Numbered from the stretch's first letter, positions 10,530-19,995 are shown. The stretch: 64,000 nt of DNA from Parahoeflea halophila (GCF_900220985.1 NZ_OCPC01000002.1:248001-312000), one strand, 5' to 3'. Notes: a model not told the origin generated them from the letters alone. Numbers and translations are program-made.

Positions 10530-10928
10530 ATGGCTGATGGAAGCGATTACGCGGCGCGCCGCGGCCAGGGCGGACAACCCGGCGCAACGGCAACAGTGGA
10601 TCTAAGCGAGCACCGCCGCCGCAACACGCCCGAACCCGTGACATTCAAACGCCGAGAACTCGATCGCATCCTGCAGGTCTACAGCCGCATGGTGGCCGAA
10701 GGGCACTGGCGCGACTATGCCATTGATCACCTGCGCGACAAGGCGGTCTTCTCTGCCTTTCGCCGGGCCAGTGAAGTGCCGCTGTTCCGCATCGAAAAAG
10801 ATCCCGCGCGTGCCCGCAAACAGGGCGCTTTCGCCATCATTTCCGCCGCCGGGCAGGTGCTCAAGCGCGGTCACGAACTCGAGATCGTGCTGAAATACTT
10901 CGACAAGCCGCCGCGCCTGGTGCGCTGA
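10530..10928 (+). CDS. DUF2794 protein
   Basis: A 132-residue basic protein of the DUF2794 family, found almost only in Alphaproteobacteria. The first 30 residues are variable. The conserved part starts at TVDLSEHRRRN and runs through VTFKRRELDRILQVYSRMV, RDYAIDHLRDKAVFSAFRR and FRIEKDPARARKQG. No signal peptide, membrane helix or catalytic motif is evident and no function is established. Confidence 0.85.
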   Translation: MADGSDYAARRGQGGQPGATATVDLSEHRRRNTPEPVTFKRRELDRILQVYSRMVAEGHWRDYAIDHLRDKAVFSAFRRASEVPLFRIEKDPARARKQGAFAIISAAGQVLKRGHELEIVLKYFDKPPRLVR

Positions 10929-10934
10929 CGGTCT

Positions 10935-11486
10935 TCATTGCTTGAAGAGGGTTCCCGGATAGGTCTTCGGGTCAGGTTCCGTCTGCTTGCCCTCACCCAG
11001 GGACCGCTGCATGAACACCGTGTCGAGCCAGCGTCCGTGTTTGTGGCCGGCGCCGTTGATCATTCCGGAACTGACGAAGCCCGCTTTCTGATGCAGCTTG
11101 ATCGATGCCAGATGCGCGCCGCCGATAACCGCCACCATCTGCCGGAAGCCGAGCGATTCGCAGCGCGCAATCAGGGCTTCGAGCAGCGCCCGGCCGACGC
11201 CCTGTCCGCGGGCCTGAGGCGCCAGATAGATCGAATCCTCGACCAGCCAGCGATAGGCCGGCCGCGTCCGGAACGCGGACGCATAGGCATAGCCAAGCGC
11301 CGTGCCGTCCGGGTCTGTTGCAATCAGATAAGGGTACCCGTTTTCGATAATCGCCGTCATTCTGCGCCCCATTTCCGCCTCGTCGGGCGCCACGAGCTCG
11401 TAACTGGCGACGCCGTTGAGAACGCTGTCGGAATAGATGCGGGCGATATCAGCGAGATCGGCGGGTGTTGCATCGCGTAAGATCAT
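10935..11486 (-). CDS. GNAT N-acetyltransferase, phosphinothricin acetyltransferase-like
   Basis: A 183-residue GNAT enzyme of the Pat/MnaT group. N-terminal ILRDATPADLADIARIY is followed by the acetyl-CoA-binding segment IYLAPQARGQGVGRALL (motif A, Q/RxxGxG/A) and GFRQMVAVIGGAHLASIKLHQKAGF. Family members acetylate phosphinothricin, methionine sulfone or related amino acids; the physiological substrate is unknown. It converges on DUF2794 with a 6-bp gap. Confidence 0.85.
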   Translation of the reverse strand: MILRDATPADLADIARIYSDSVLNGVASYELVAPDEAEMGRRMTAIIENGYPYLIATDPDGTALGYAYASAFRTRPAYRWLVEDSIYLAPQARGQGVGRALLEALIARCESLGFRQMVAVIGGAHLASIKLHQKAGFVSSGMINGAGHKHGRWLDTVFMQRSLGEGKQTEPDPKTYPGTLFKQ

Positions 11487-11544
11487 GAAGATCCGGTCCT
11501 GTGGGTCGGGCCTCCGGTGTATCTCCGCTTGCGCCGGCGGCCAA

Positions 11545-11574
11545 CAAAAAAGGCGGCCCGAAGACCGCCTTTTC
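11545..11574 (-). terminator. Intrinsic terminator of the Bax inhibitor-1 gene
   Basis: On the minus strand AGGCGG (11570-11565) pairs with CCGCCT (11556-11551) and is followed by a run of six Ts. It lies 20 bp past the stop of the Bax inhibitor-1 gene. Confidence 0.75.
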
Positions 11575-11594
11575 CTTGATCAGTGCAGCTGAGA

Positions 11595-12371
11595 CTACTC
11601 GCGATTGCCGAGGAACTGCAGCAGGAACATGAACAGGTTGATGAAGTCGAGATAGAGACGCAGCGCACCCATGATGGCCTTGCGGCCGGCGGTGGCGTCG
11701 GTGTCGCCTTCATAATACATCGACTTGATCTGCTGCGTGTCGTAGGCGGTCAGGCCTGCGAAGATCAGCACGCCGATGCCCGAGATGGCGAACTGAAGCG
11801 CGCTCGACTGCAGGAAGATGTTGACCACCATCGCGATGATAAGGCCGAACAGGCCCATCATCAGGAACGAACCCATCGCCGACAGGTCCTTCTTCGTGGT
11901 GTAGCCGAACAGCGACAATGCGCCGAACGAAGCTGCGGTGATGAAGAAGGTCTGCGTGATCGATGCGCTGGTATAGACCAGGAAGATCGACGACAGCGAA
12001 ATACCCATCAGCGCGGCGAACACCCAGAAGGTGGTCTGCGCGGCGGAGACACTCATCTTCTCGATGCGGGCGCTCAGGAAGAACACCATCCCGAGCGGCG
12101 CCAGCATCACCACCCACTTGAGCGGCGAGCCGTAAAGCGCGGCGCCCAGGCCGGTCAGCATCTTGCCGTTGCCCATCGTTGCCACGGCGGAGGCCGGGTC
12201 GTTGGTGGTTGCGAGCATTGCGATCGCATAGGCTGCGACACCAGTGATGCCCAGTCCCATTGCCATCAGGTTGTAAACGCGCAGCATGTAGGCGCGAAGG
12301 CCTTCATCGATCGCGGCGCCTGCATAGGCGCCATTTGCTGCGCGGACATTCGAATTGCGAAGGTCAGCCAT
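11595..12371 (-). CDS. Bax inhibitor-1/YccA family membrane protein
   Basis: The ATG at 12371 has a strong Shine-Dalgarno (GAGGAAA) and gives 258 residues. The chain shows seven hydrophobic helices, with the LFMFLLQFLG end typical of the family and the conserved ITGVAAYAIAML helix. Homologues (YccA, YbhL, BsYetJ) are inner-membrane proteins; YccA modulates FtsH proteolysis and YetJ conducts calcium. Which role applies here cannot be told from sequence. It stands alone between terminated neighbours. Confidence 0.9.
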   Translation of the reverse strand: MADLRNSNVRAANGAYAGAAIDEGLRAYMLRVYNLMAMGLGITGVAAYAIAMLATTNDPASAVATMGNGKMLTGLGAALYGSPLKWVVMLAPLGMVFFLSARIEKMSVSAAQTTFWVFAALMGISLSSIFLVYTSASITQTFFITAASFGALSLFGYTTKKDLSAMGSFLMMGLFGLIIAMVVNIFLQSSALQFAISGIGVLIFAGLTAYDTQQIKSMYYEGDTDATAGRKAIMGALRLYLDFINLFMFLLQFLGNRE

Positions 12372-12565
12372 GGTTTCCTCTTTATAAGCCCCGGTAAGGT
12401 TTACGGTGTCGGGTTCAGAGACCCAGGCGCCGCTGCGGGGCTCCAGCATGCCTGCCTACAATATGAGGATGAACTGTGTCCACGGCAAGACCCTGCATCG
12501 CGGAAGATGGGCCGAAACCTCTGCGTTTGCTTAATAAATGCGCGGGTGCCGACCGTCTCCGGCCC

Positions 12566-15151
12566 CTACAGCTCGCGCAGCACCGGTGCGGCTTTCTGTC
12601 CCAGCACACGCCAGGTCCCGGCCAGGCCGATGCCGACGGTCAAAACCAGTGCGCCCGCAAGCGTCATCAGTGCGATGTCAGGCATGAAGTCGGACGGCAA
12701 TGTCATGATCCTGCTGACCACGAACCAGGATGCCACGCCGCCGAATGCCAGCGCGAACACCGCTGTCGCAATTCCCAGAAGACCATATTCATAGACATAG
12801 GCCCTGATCAGGGTCGCCCGTGTCGCGCCCAGCGTCTTGAGCACCACCGCATCGTGGATCCGCGAGCGGTTGCCCGCCGCCAGCGCTCCGGCCAGCACCA
12901 GAACCGAGGCCACCAGCGCCACCAGCGCCGCGGCCCGGATCGCAATGCCGATCTGCCCGACCAGCCGGTTGGCCAGTTCCAGCGCATCCTTGACCCGCAC
13001 GCTGGTAATCGTCGGATAGGTCTGCGTCACAGCCCGCAGCACCTCGCCCTCGGCTGCGGCATCGGCGTTCGGGTCGGACAGGGTCGCCATCCAGGAATGC
13101 GGCGCACCGGCGAAAGTGTTGGGCGAAAACACCATGACGAAGTTGATCGACAGCGATTCCCACTCGACTTCACGCAGATTGGCGATGCGGGCGGTGATCG
13201 CCCGGCCCAGCACCGAAACCGTGATCGTGTCGCCGACGGCAAGCCCGATTTCGCCTGCCTCCTCGGCCGAGAAAGACACCAGTGGCTCACCTTGGTAGTC
13301 GGCCGGCCACCATTCGCCTGCGGCCAGGCGCGAGTTTTCGGGCTGGTTTTTCGCATAGGTGACGCCACGGTCGCCCCTGAGCACCCATTGCGCCTCAGAC
13401 GGCACATTGTCGGCATTGACCTCTTCGCCCTTGAGCTGGGTGATCCGGCCGCGCAGCATCGGCACCTTGATCACCTTACCTTCCGGCGCCAGCTCCATGA
13501 GCTGGTTTTCGAATTCCTCGATCTCGTTTGACTGGATGTCGACAAAGAAGAAGTTCGGCGCCCGCTCCGGTAAATTACCCGAAAGTTCCCGCCGCAGATT
13601 GGTGTCGATCAAGGCCAGTGTCACCAAGAGTGCCAGCCCGAGACCGAGCGACAGCACCACCGATGGCGTCAGCGCACCGGGCCGGTGAATATTGCCGATC
13701 GCCAGCCTGAGCGGCGTCGAGCGCACTGCGGGCCAGCGCCTTGCGATCAGTTGCACCGCATGGCCGACGAGCCTGAGCACTGCAAAGGCCACGATCACCG
13801 CAGCCACGAAAACCATGGCAATGCGACGGTCATCGGCAAACCAGATCGCGGCCAGGCATAGGGCCGCCAGCGTCAGCCCGGCGGTCAGCAGATAGGGCCA
13901 GCGCGGCAAGGAGCTGGCCTCGAATCCCTGCTGCCTGAACAGCGCCGTGGCAGGAACCTCGCCCGCCCGCCCGAGCGGCAGCACCGCAAAGGCGAATGCG
14001 GTCATCAGTCCGAACCCGGCGGCAATGCCCAGCGACGCGGGATAGAACGAGGCGTTGACGGAAATCGGAATGATCCCGGTCAGCGCGCCCGCCGCAAGAA
14101 ACGGCGTCGCAGCCCCGAGCGCCAGCCCCAGAACGATACCGAATGCCGCAATCAGCATCACTTGGATCAGGTAGATCGCCACCACCAGCTTCGACGGTGC
14201 ACCGACGCATTTCAGCGTCGCGATGACACCGCGCTTGCCGTCGAGCCAGGCACGCACCGAGTTGGCGATGCCGACACCGCCGACGATCAGCGCCGTGAGC
14301 CCGACCAGCGTTAGGAACTGCGAAAACCGTTCGATGTTGCGGGTCAGCGAGGGTGCTGCGTTCTGGCTGGTGCGGATCGACCAGCCGGCGTTGGGGAAGC
14401 GGCTGGTGGCTTCTTCGCGAAGGCCTGCAAGCGCGCTGGCGCTGGCGCCGTCATCGAGCCGCACCCGGTAGCTGTATTCCACCAGGCTGCCCGGCCGGAT
14501 CAGCCCCGCCGCATCAAGCGCTGCGCGCGACGTCATCAGCCGTGGAGCGAAACCGAAACCCTCCGACAGCGAATCGGGTTCGGCCGCAATGACGCCGCGG
14601 ATCTCCAGACTGGCCTCACCGACGAGCACGGTATCGCCAACACTCAGATCCAGCCGGTCGAGAAAGATCTGCGCCACCGCAGCGCCATGAACGCCATTTC
14701 TTTCGGCAAACAGCTCGGTGAGCGGCATCGACGGAACCGTCTCGAAGCTGCCATAAAGCGGGTAAAGGTCATCGACCGCCCGCAACTCGACCAGCGACTG
14801 GTCCGAACCGTCGGGTTTGCGCGCCATGGTGCGCATGTTGAGACCGGAGGAGACCGTGCCGAGCTCTTCGATATAGGCCCGTTCCGCCGCGCCGATGTCC
14901 TGGTTGTCGCTCTCGAAGCGGATGTCGCCGCCGAGAATGGTCTGGCCTTCAGACGCGATTGAGCCGGTCATCATCTGCGAGACCGAGTTCACCCCGGCAA
15001 TTGCGCCGGTGCCCAGCGCCACGCAGGCGAGAAAAATGTAGAAACCGGACAGGCCACCGCGCAATTCGCGCAACGCCAGCCTCGCAGCGAGACCAAGCCG
15101 CAGGCCGTTGCCCCCGGCATTGGCCACGGTTTTCAACTCTGCCGGCGCCAT
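12566..15151 (-). CDS. ABC transporter permease, YbbP/FtsX type
   Basis: An 861-residue permease with a duplicated FtsX-like architecture: an N-terminal helix (FYIFLACVALGTGAIAG), a periplasmic domain, a bundle near 260-430 and a second periplasmic domain and bundle at the C-terminus. This is the YbbP arrangement. Its ATG overlaps the stop of the ATPase gene by one base. With the divergent TesA-like esterase this reproduces the widespread tesA-ybbA-ybbP locus. The transported substrate is unknown; a lipid- or lipoprotein-handling role is often suggested for relatives. Confidence 0.9.
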   Translation of the reverse strand: MAPAELKTVANAGGNGLRLGLAARLALRELRGGLSGFYIFLACVALGTGAIAGVNSVSQMMTGSIASEGQTILGGDIRFESDNQDIGAAERAYIEELGTVSSGLNMRTMARKPDGSDQSLVELRAVDDLYPLYGSFETVPSMPLTELFAERNGVHGAAVAQIFLDRLDLSVGDTVLVGEASLEIRGVIAAEPDSLSEGFGFAPRLMTSRAALDAAGLIRPGSLVEYSYRVRLDDGASASALAGLREEATSRFPNAGWSIRTSQNAAPSLTRNIERFSQFLTLVGLTALIVGGVGIANSVRAWLDGKRGVIATLKCVGAPSKLVVAIYLIQVMLIAAFGIVLGLALGAATPFLAAGALTGIIPISVNASFYPASLGIAAGFGLMTAFAFAVLPLGRAGEVPATALFRQQGFEASSLPRWPYLLTAGLTLAALCLAAIWFADDRRIAMVFVAAVIVAFAVLRLVGHAVQLIARRWPAVRSTPLRLAIGNIHRPGALTPSVVLSLGLGLALLVTLALIDTNLRRELSGNLPERAPNFFFVDIQSNEIEEFENQLMELAPEGKVIKVPMLRGRITQLKGEEVNADNVPSEAQWVLRGDRGVTYAKNQPENSRLAAGEWWPADYQGEPLVSFSAEEAGEIGLAVGDTITVSVLGRAITARIANLREVEWESLSINFVMVFSPNTFAGAPHSWMATLSDPNADAAAEGEVLRAVTQTYPTITSVRVKDALELANRLVGQIGIAIRAAALVALVASVLVLAGALAAGNRSRIHDAVVLKTLGATRATLIRAYVYEYGLLGIATAVFALAFGGVASWFVVSRIMTLPSDFMPDIALMTLAGALVLTVGIGLAGTWRVLGQKAAPVLREL

Positions 15152-15870
15152 CAGGCTATCGCCTTGGCGGCAGCGTGCTGGTCGTCGCCGGTCACGATCC
15201 GGCCCGAGCGCACGGAAATCTGCCGCTGGCAGCGTTCCGCCAGCGCCGGGTCATGGGTGACCAGCAGCAGCGTGGTGCCGCGCTCGGCCTGCTTGGCAAA
15301 CAGGAGATCGGCAATCTGCCGCCCGGTTTCGCCATCGAGATTGCCCGTCGGTTCATCCGCCACGATCAGCACCGGGTCCGGCGCCAGCGCCCGGGCAATG
15401 GCCACGCGCTGCTGTTCTCCCCCCGACAACTGGCCGGGATAATGGGTCAGCCGCTCGCCGAGCCCGACCGCGACGAGTTCGGCGCGCGCGCGCTCGAAGG
15501 CATTTGCCTTGCCGGCGAGTTCCAGCGGTACGGCGACATTTTCAAGCGCCGTCATGTTGGGAATCAGGTGAAAGGACTGGAACACGATGCCGACGGAACG
15601 GCCGCGCACGGCGGCAACGGCGTCTTCGCTCAGCGCGTGCAATGCCTGCCCGGCGACGTGGACTTCACCCGTATCCAGCCTTTCCAGTCCGGCAATGACC
15701 ATCAGAAGCGTCGATTTGCCCGATCCCGACGGACCGACAATGCCGACCGACTCGCCCTGGTGGATGTCGATATCGATGCCCTTGAGTACGTGAACCGAGG
15801 AAGCCCCATTGCCGAGTGTCAGATTGGCTTGCCGCAATGTGACAATGGATTTTGCTGGAGATTGAGACAC
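15151..15870 (-). CDS. ABC transporter ATP-binding protein, YbbA/LolD type
   Basis: A 239-residue ATPase of the LolD/MacB class. Walker A is GPSGSGKST, the signature is LSGGEQQRVAIARAL and Walker B is VLIVADEPTGNLD. It pairs with the FtsX-like permease immediately downstream and is divergent from the esterase gene across 96 bp. Confidence 0.93.
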   Translation of the reverse strand: MSQSPAKSIVTLRQANLTLGNGASSVHVLKGIDIDIHQGESVGIVGPSGSGKSTLLMVIAGLERLDTGEVHVAGQALHALSEDAVAAVRGRSVGIVFQSFHLIPNMTALENVAVPLELAGKANAFERARAELVAVGLGERLTHYPGQLSGGEQQRVAIARALAPDPVLIVADEPTGNLDGETGRQIADLLFAKQAERGTTLLLVTHDPALAERCQRQISVRSGRIVTGDDQHAAAKAIA

Positions 15871-15966
15871 GGGCTGAACATCCTATATGGAAAGGGAGCT
15901 GTCGGGCGTGAACCGGCTGATGTCGAGCACTTAGGGGCAACCCGGTGCGTTTTAAAGGTTTAGCCC

Positions 15967-16608
15967 ATGCGTTTTAAGAGCCTCATCACCCTATTGTGTA
16001 TCGGTCTCGGACTGGCAGCCACGCCGATGCAGGCAGCGGCCGCCGATGAAATCAAGCTCGTCGGTTTCGGCGACAGCCTGATGGCTGCCTACAATCTGCA
16101 GGCCAGCGAGGGATTTCCGGCCCGGCTCGAGGCGGCTCTGCGCGAACGCGGGCACAATGTCTCGATCACCAATGCGGGGGTCTCCGGCGACACCACATCC
16201 GGCGGCCTGGCGCGGCTCGACTGGTCGGTTCCCGACGGTACCGATGGCGTCATTCTCGAGCTTGGTGCCAATGATGCCTTAAGGGGCCTGCCGCCGGAAA
16301 AGACCCGGGAAAACCTTGAGGCGATGATCAAACGGCTTCAGGAACGCGGGATTGCAGTGCTGCTTGCCGGCATGCTGGCGCCGCCAAACATGGGTGGCGA
16401 CTATGAGACCAAGTTCAACGCCATCTATCCCGACCTCGCAGCCAGATACGAGTTGACGCTCTATCCGTTTTTCCTCGACGGGGTGACGGGGAATCCCGAC
16501 CAGCTGCTCAGCGACGGCATGCATCCCAACCCTAATGGAATCAACACGATGGTGGAAAAAATCCTGCCTGTTGCCGAACGATTCTTGTCGGAAATCAAGG
16601 GCGAATGA
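15967..16608 (+). CDS. Periplasmic TesA-like GDSL arylesterase/lysophospholipase
   Basis: A 213-residue SGNH hydrolase. A signal peptide covers about residues 1-26 (LITLLCIGLGLAATPMQAAA). The four SGNH blocks are present: GFGDSLMAAY (nucleophile Ser), NAGVSGDTTSGG, LGANDALRG and the catalytic Asp/His in SDGMHPNPNG. Family members hydrolyse aryl esters, acyl-CoA and lysophospholipids in the periplasm. It is divergent from the ABC pair, a conserved arrangement. Confidence 0.9.
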   Translation: MRFKSLITLLCIGLGLAATPMQAAAADEIKLVGFGDSLMAAYNLQASEGFPARLEAALRERGHNVSITNAGVSGDTTSGGLARLDWSVPDGTDGVILELGANDALRGLPPEKTRENLEAMIKRLQERGIAVLLAGMLAPPNMGGDYETKFNAIYPDLAARYELTLYPFFLDGVTGNPDQLLSDGMHPNPNGINTMVEKILPVAERFLSEIKGE

Positions 16609-16702
16609 CATCGCGAACCGGCCGAAACCCTAAATTTCGGTGCTTGCCCTGATCTTCCCGAAGTGGTTCGCTCGAATCAAACGGTGATTCGGGGGACATG
16701 CA

Positions 16703-17293
16703 ATGCCCAGACTTTTTACCGCACTCGAAGTTCCCCGGGAGGCGGCCCTGTCCCTCTCCCTCCTGCGCGGCGGATTGCCCGGCGCGCGCTGGATGCGGGG
16801 CGAGAATTACCACATCACGCTGCGCTTCATCGGCGACATCGAATGCCACACCGCCGACGAGCTGATCGCGGCCTTCGACCGGATAGACCGGCCCTCCTTC
16901 TCTCTCACACTCTCCGGCATGGGCTCCTTCGGTTCGAAGAAGCCGCACTCGATCTGGGCCGGCGTCGCACCCTCGCCGCAACTGATGGCGTTGCAGGCTG
17001 AAATCGAACGGATCTGCCAGCGCCACGGCCTGCCTCCTGATCCACGCCGCTTTTCGCCTCATGTCACGCTGGCCCGGCTGCGCAATGCGCGTGTTGCCGA
17101 TGTGGTCAAATATCTCGGCGGCCGCGGTGATTTCTGCACCCTGCCCTTCGATGTCTGCCGCTTCGTGGTGATGTCGTCGCGCGATTCGGTCGGCGGCGGG
17201 CCCTACCTGGTGGAAGAGGCCTATCCGCTGGGCTGGCGCAATTCCTTCTCCAGCCTCGAGACCAGCTCGCTGCAGCCCTCACGCAACAACTGA
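16703..17293 (+). CDS. thpR: RNA 2',3'-cyclic phosphodiesterase ThpR (LigT family)
   Basis: A 196-residue 2H phosphoesterase. Both catalytic HxT motifs are visible: YHITLRF (His37, Thr39) and FSPHVTLARL (His120, Thr122). The family opens 2',3'-cyclic phosphates on RNA and can ligate tRNA halves in vitro. Its 3' end overlaps the convergent phosphatase gene by 73 bp; the overlapped part encodes a Ser-rich tail that could be dispensable. Confidence 0.92.
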   Translation: MPRLFTALEVPREAALSLSLLRGGLPGARWMRGENYHITLRFIGDIECHTADELIAAFDRIDRPSFSLTLSGMGSFGSKKPHSIWAGVAPSPQLMALQAEIERICQRHGLPPDPRRFSPHVTLARLRNARVADVVKYLGGRGDFCTLPFDVCRFVVMSSRDSVGGGPYLVEEAYPLGWRNSFSSLETSSLQPSRNN

Positions 17294-17739
17294 AAGACGT
17301 TTTCGAATCCGTCTGCGCCGCCGTAATAGGGGTCGGGCACATCGGCCCGGCTGCACTGCATGTGCTCGAGAAACAGCTTGATCTTGTCGTGCCGCTGGGA
17401 CGGCGCCCGTGCCCGCATCGTCGCTTCGTTGGAGCGGTCCATGGCGAAGATCATGTCGAAGCGATCAAAATCATCCGCGGTTACTTGCCGTGCCCGCTGG
17501 CCGGAGATGTCGATACCATGCCGAAAGGCGGTGTCCACCGAGCGCGGATCCGGACCATCGCCCTGATGCCAGTTTCCGGTTCCTGCCGAATCAACATCCA
17601 CCAGCTCCGACAAGCCCGCCTCGGCCAGGCCGTGACGGAAGATTCCTTCAGCCAGGGGCGAGCGGCAGATATTGCCCATGCAGACAAAGAGCACAGAGAT
17701 TTGGGCCTTTTCGGCATCATTTGCTACGCTAGGTGTCAT
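17221..17739 (-). CDS. Low-molecular-weight protein tyrosine phosphatase
   Basis: A 172-residue LMW-PTP. The P-loop CMGNICRS (Cys20 to Arg26) gives the nucleophile and phosphate-binding Arg, and the general-acid loop is DPYYGG. Bacterial members dephosphorylate tyrosine kinases of exopolysaccharide export or act on arginine phosphate; no kinase gene is nearby, so the target is open. It converges on thpR and is divergent from phhB. Confidence 0.92.
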   Translation of the reverse strand: MTPSVANDAEKAQISVLFVCMGNICRSPLAEGIFRHGLAEAGLSELVDVDSAGTGNWHQGDGPDPRSVDTAFRHGIDISGQRARQVTADDFDRFDMIFAMDRSNEATMRARAPSQRHDKIKLFLEHMQCSRADVPDPYYGGADGFENVFQLLREGCSELVSRLEKELRQPSG

Positions 17740-17782
17740 TGCTCGACTGCCATATTACCAAGAACCAAGACTGGAGGACGTC

Positions 17783-18100
17783 ATGCCGCGCCAGAAACTC
17801 GATAGCACAGCCATTGCCGAAAAGCTTGCCGCTGTTGCGTCCTGGGACATCGACGCCGGCGAAACCGCGCTCGACAAGACTTTCAAATTCAAGGATTTCA
17901 GCGAAGCTTTCGGCTTCATGGCCCGTGCAGCGCTTGTCGCCGAGAAGCTCGATCACCACCCGGAATGGAAAAATGTCTACAACAAGGTTGATGTGCGCCT
18001 GACCACCCACGACGCAGGCGGATTGACCGGTCTCGACTTCGATCTTGCCGTTGCGATGGACCGCATCGCTGCGTCAACAGGCGGCAAAACCGCCGGCTGA
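17783..18100 (+). CDS. phhB: Pterin-4a-carbinolamine dehydratase
   Basis: The ATG at 17783 is preceded by GGAGG and gives 105 residues. The active-site block [16 protein letters not shown] and the THDAGGLT segment define the PCD/DCoH family. The enzyme dehydrates 4a-hydroxytetrahydrobiopterin, recycling the cofactor of phenylalanine hydroxylase. No phhA is in the window. It is followed after 75 bp by the DUF1232 gene. Confidence 0.93.
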   Translation: MPRQKLDSTAIAEKLAAVASWDIDAGETALDKTFKFKDFSEAFGFMARAALVAEKLDHHPEWKNVYNKVDVRLTTHDAGGLTGLDFDLAVAMDRIAASTGGKTAG

Positions 18101-18175
18101 CATTGAAGCCGTCCTCGCGAGCTACCATATGATGAAAACGACCCCGTCGACGATTCGGGCAAAGGAGGCTTGCAG

Positions 18176-18571
18176 ATGACCGGCCTTGATGGCGAAATTC
18201 TCGAACCGGAAAACTTGAGCAGCGACAAGACCGCAGGCGCGGATGAAGCCTCGGTTCGCGCGGGCTTCTGGCGTACTTTCGGCAAGGCGGCAAAGCAGAT
18301 CCCTTTCACCGAAGATGTGGTCGCTGCCTATTATTGCGCGCTCGACCCGCAAACGCCCGGCAAGGCGAAGGCCGTGCTTTTGGGCGCGCTGGCCTATTTC
18401 ATCCTGCCGACCGACGCGGTACCCGATTTTCTTGCGCTGGTCGGATTTTCCGACGACATCGCGGTGCTGACGCTGGCGATTGCCACCGTCCGCAGCAATC
18501 TCACCGAGGCGCACCGCATCGCAGCGCGCAAATCAATCGAAAAACTGGCTGCCGACAAGACCGCCGCCTGA
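18176..18571 (+). CDS. DUF1232 (YkvA-type) membrane protein
   Basis: The ATG at 18176 has a strong AAAGGAGG seven bases upstream; an in-frame TTG at 18170 is less likely. The product is 131 residues with two hydrophobic stretches around KAVLLGALAYFILPTDAVPDFLALVGFSDD, the DUF1232 core with its helical hairpin PTDxxPD. The function of the family is unknown. It converges on the ECF sigma factor gene with a 26-bp gap. Confidence 0.88.
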   Translation: MTGLDGEILEPENLSSDKTAGADEASVRAGFWRTFGKAAKQIPFTEDVVAAYYCALDPQTPGKAKAVLLGALAYFILPTDAVPDFLALVGFSDDIAVLTLAIATVRSNLTEAHRIAARKSIEKLAADKTAA

Positions 18572-18597
18572 CGCGGCGGTGCCGGCAACGGCGTGCA

Positions 18598-19173
18598 TCA
18601 ATGCATCGTCATCTCGCCGCCATCGCCTTCCAGGCTCCGGCGCAGCCGTGAGAACGCCAGCCGGATCCGGGATTTGACCGTGCCCAGTGGCAAACCGGTG
18701 TCCTCGGCGATCTGGCTGTGCGAGCGCCCCAGGAAGAATGCCTGCTTGACCAGCTCCACCTGTTCATCGGGAAGGTCCAGCATCGCCTTGCGCACCCGCT
18801 CGTCACGCTCTTCAGCCTCGACGATGTCCTCGGCCGATTCTGGTTGTGACGGCTGCAACGCCGGGTCATCCGCATCCAGCAAGGCCGATTTGTCGCGACG
18901 AAACGCATCGATCCGGCGATTGCGCGCGATCCGGAACAGCCAGGTCGACAGCGACGACTTGACCGGATCGAACAATCCCGCCTTGTGCCAGAGCACGATC
19001 ATCACTTCCTGGGTCAACTCTTCCGCCTGGCCATTCTCCATGCCGAGCCGCAGCAGGTAGGATTTGATTCGCGGCGCGAAATAGTCAAACAACTCGGCAA
19101 ATGCCGTCTGATCCTGCCTTTCGGCGACCGCCGAGGCAAGCCGGACAAACCGCTCTTTCAATTCATTCGACAT
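18598..19173 (-). CDS. ECF-type RNA polymerase sigma factor
   Basis: The ATG at 19173 gives 191 residues. Region 2 includes AEELTQEVMIVLWHKA and STWLFRIARNRRIDAFRR; region 4 includes LPDEQVELVKQAFFLGRSH and the HTH AEDTGLPLGTVKSRIRLA. It therefore has the two-domain ECF structure. No anti-sigma gene follows: the next gene is convergent DUF1232. It is divergent from ialB across 292 bp, which holds both promoters. Confidence 0.92.
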   Translation of the reverse strand: MSNELKERFVRLASAVAERQDQTAFAELFDYFAPRIKSYLLRLGMENGQAEELTQEVMIVLWHKAGLFDPVKSSLSTWLFRIARNRRIDAFRRDKSALLDADDPALQPSQPESAEDIVEAEERDERVRKAMLDLPDEQVELVKQAFFLGRSHSQIAEDTGLPLGTVKSRIRLAFSRLRRSLEGDGGEMTMH

Positions 19174-19465
19174 TAACTGCGCGCAACCCCGTGAACTCCA
19201 TGCGATCAGCCGCCGCCCCGCGACCGACATATGAACACGTACACCGGATTCCACCAAGGTCAAACTGTTGCCGGATTCGAGTTGTTACAAAAGGTGAGCA
19301 AGGGACGCGCCGACCCGCGGCGAGACACGATAACTGGCTTTCTGTGGGATTTATTGACGGTTTGGTAACCAGGATTAAGTCAAAATGAACCATTCACCTC
19401 GCAACCAGCGGGAACTGTCACCGCGCCTGACGCGTGACACAGGACCACGAACCGGTAGGAAAGCC

Positions 19466-19969
19466 ATGTTTGGGAAGACAATCGCAACCGCAGTAACGGC
19501 GCTTTTTGCATTGACCGCCGCCGCGGCGGCGCAATCGCCCACCAGGATCCAGCAGTTTGATGCCTGGGGGGCTTATTCGTACAATTCAGCGGGGGGCAAG
19601 GTCTGCTATGTTCTTTCGGTGCCGACCAGTTCCGCACCGACCGATGTCGACCATGGCGACATCTTTTTCCTCATCTCGCAGCGCCCGGGCCAGAACGTCA
19701 GCTACGAGCCGCAGGCAATGATGGGGTATCCTCTGCAGGAATCCTCGAAGATCACCGTCAATGTCGATGGCCGCGATTTCACCCTGTTTACCCGTGGCAA
19801 TTCTGCCTGGGTGGAAAACGCTGCCCAGGAACCCCAACTGGTAGCCGCGATGAAGGCCGGGTCCTCGATGACCGTCAAGGCCACCTCCCGCCGCGGCACC
19901 GCCACCTCCTACAGCTACTCGCTCAAGGGCGTGACGGCGGCCCTCAACCAGATCTCCAACTGCAGCTGA
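19466..19969 (+). CDS. Invasion-associated locus B (IalB) family protein
   Basis: The ATG at 19466 follows an AGGA Shine-Dalgarno and gives 167 residues with a clear signal peptide (TALFALTAAAAAQ, cleavage near 22). The mature part has WGAYSYNSAGGKVCYVLSVP and ends in ISNCS, so two cysteines could form a disulfide. In Bartonella IalB aids erythrocyte invasion, but the family is common in free-living Rhizobiales where its role is unclear. An intrinsic terminator follows. Confidence 0.85.
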   Translation: MFGKTIATAVTALFALTAAAAAQSPTRIQQFDAWGAYSYNSAGGKVCYVLSVPTSSAPTDVDHGDIFFLISQRPGQNVSYEPQAMMGYPLQESSKITVNVDGRDFTLFTRGNSAWVENAAQEPQLVAAMKAGSSMTVKATSRRGTATSYSYSLKGVTAALNQISNCS

Positions 19970-19995
19970 TTGCATGTCCCGGCACCGGGATGGAA

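Noticed and set aside
10183-10644. 153-codon minus-strand frame
   Set aside because: Arg/Pro-rich, overlaps the start of DUF2794 and the hairpins, no conserved segment.
12476-13531. 351-codon open frame on the plus strand
   Set aside because: Antisense to the YbbP-type permease; Arg/His/Gln-rich composition typical of a shadow frame.
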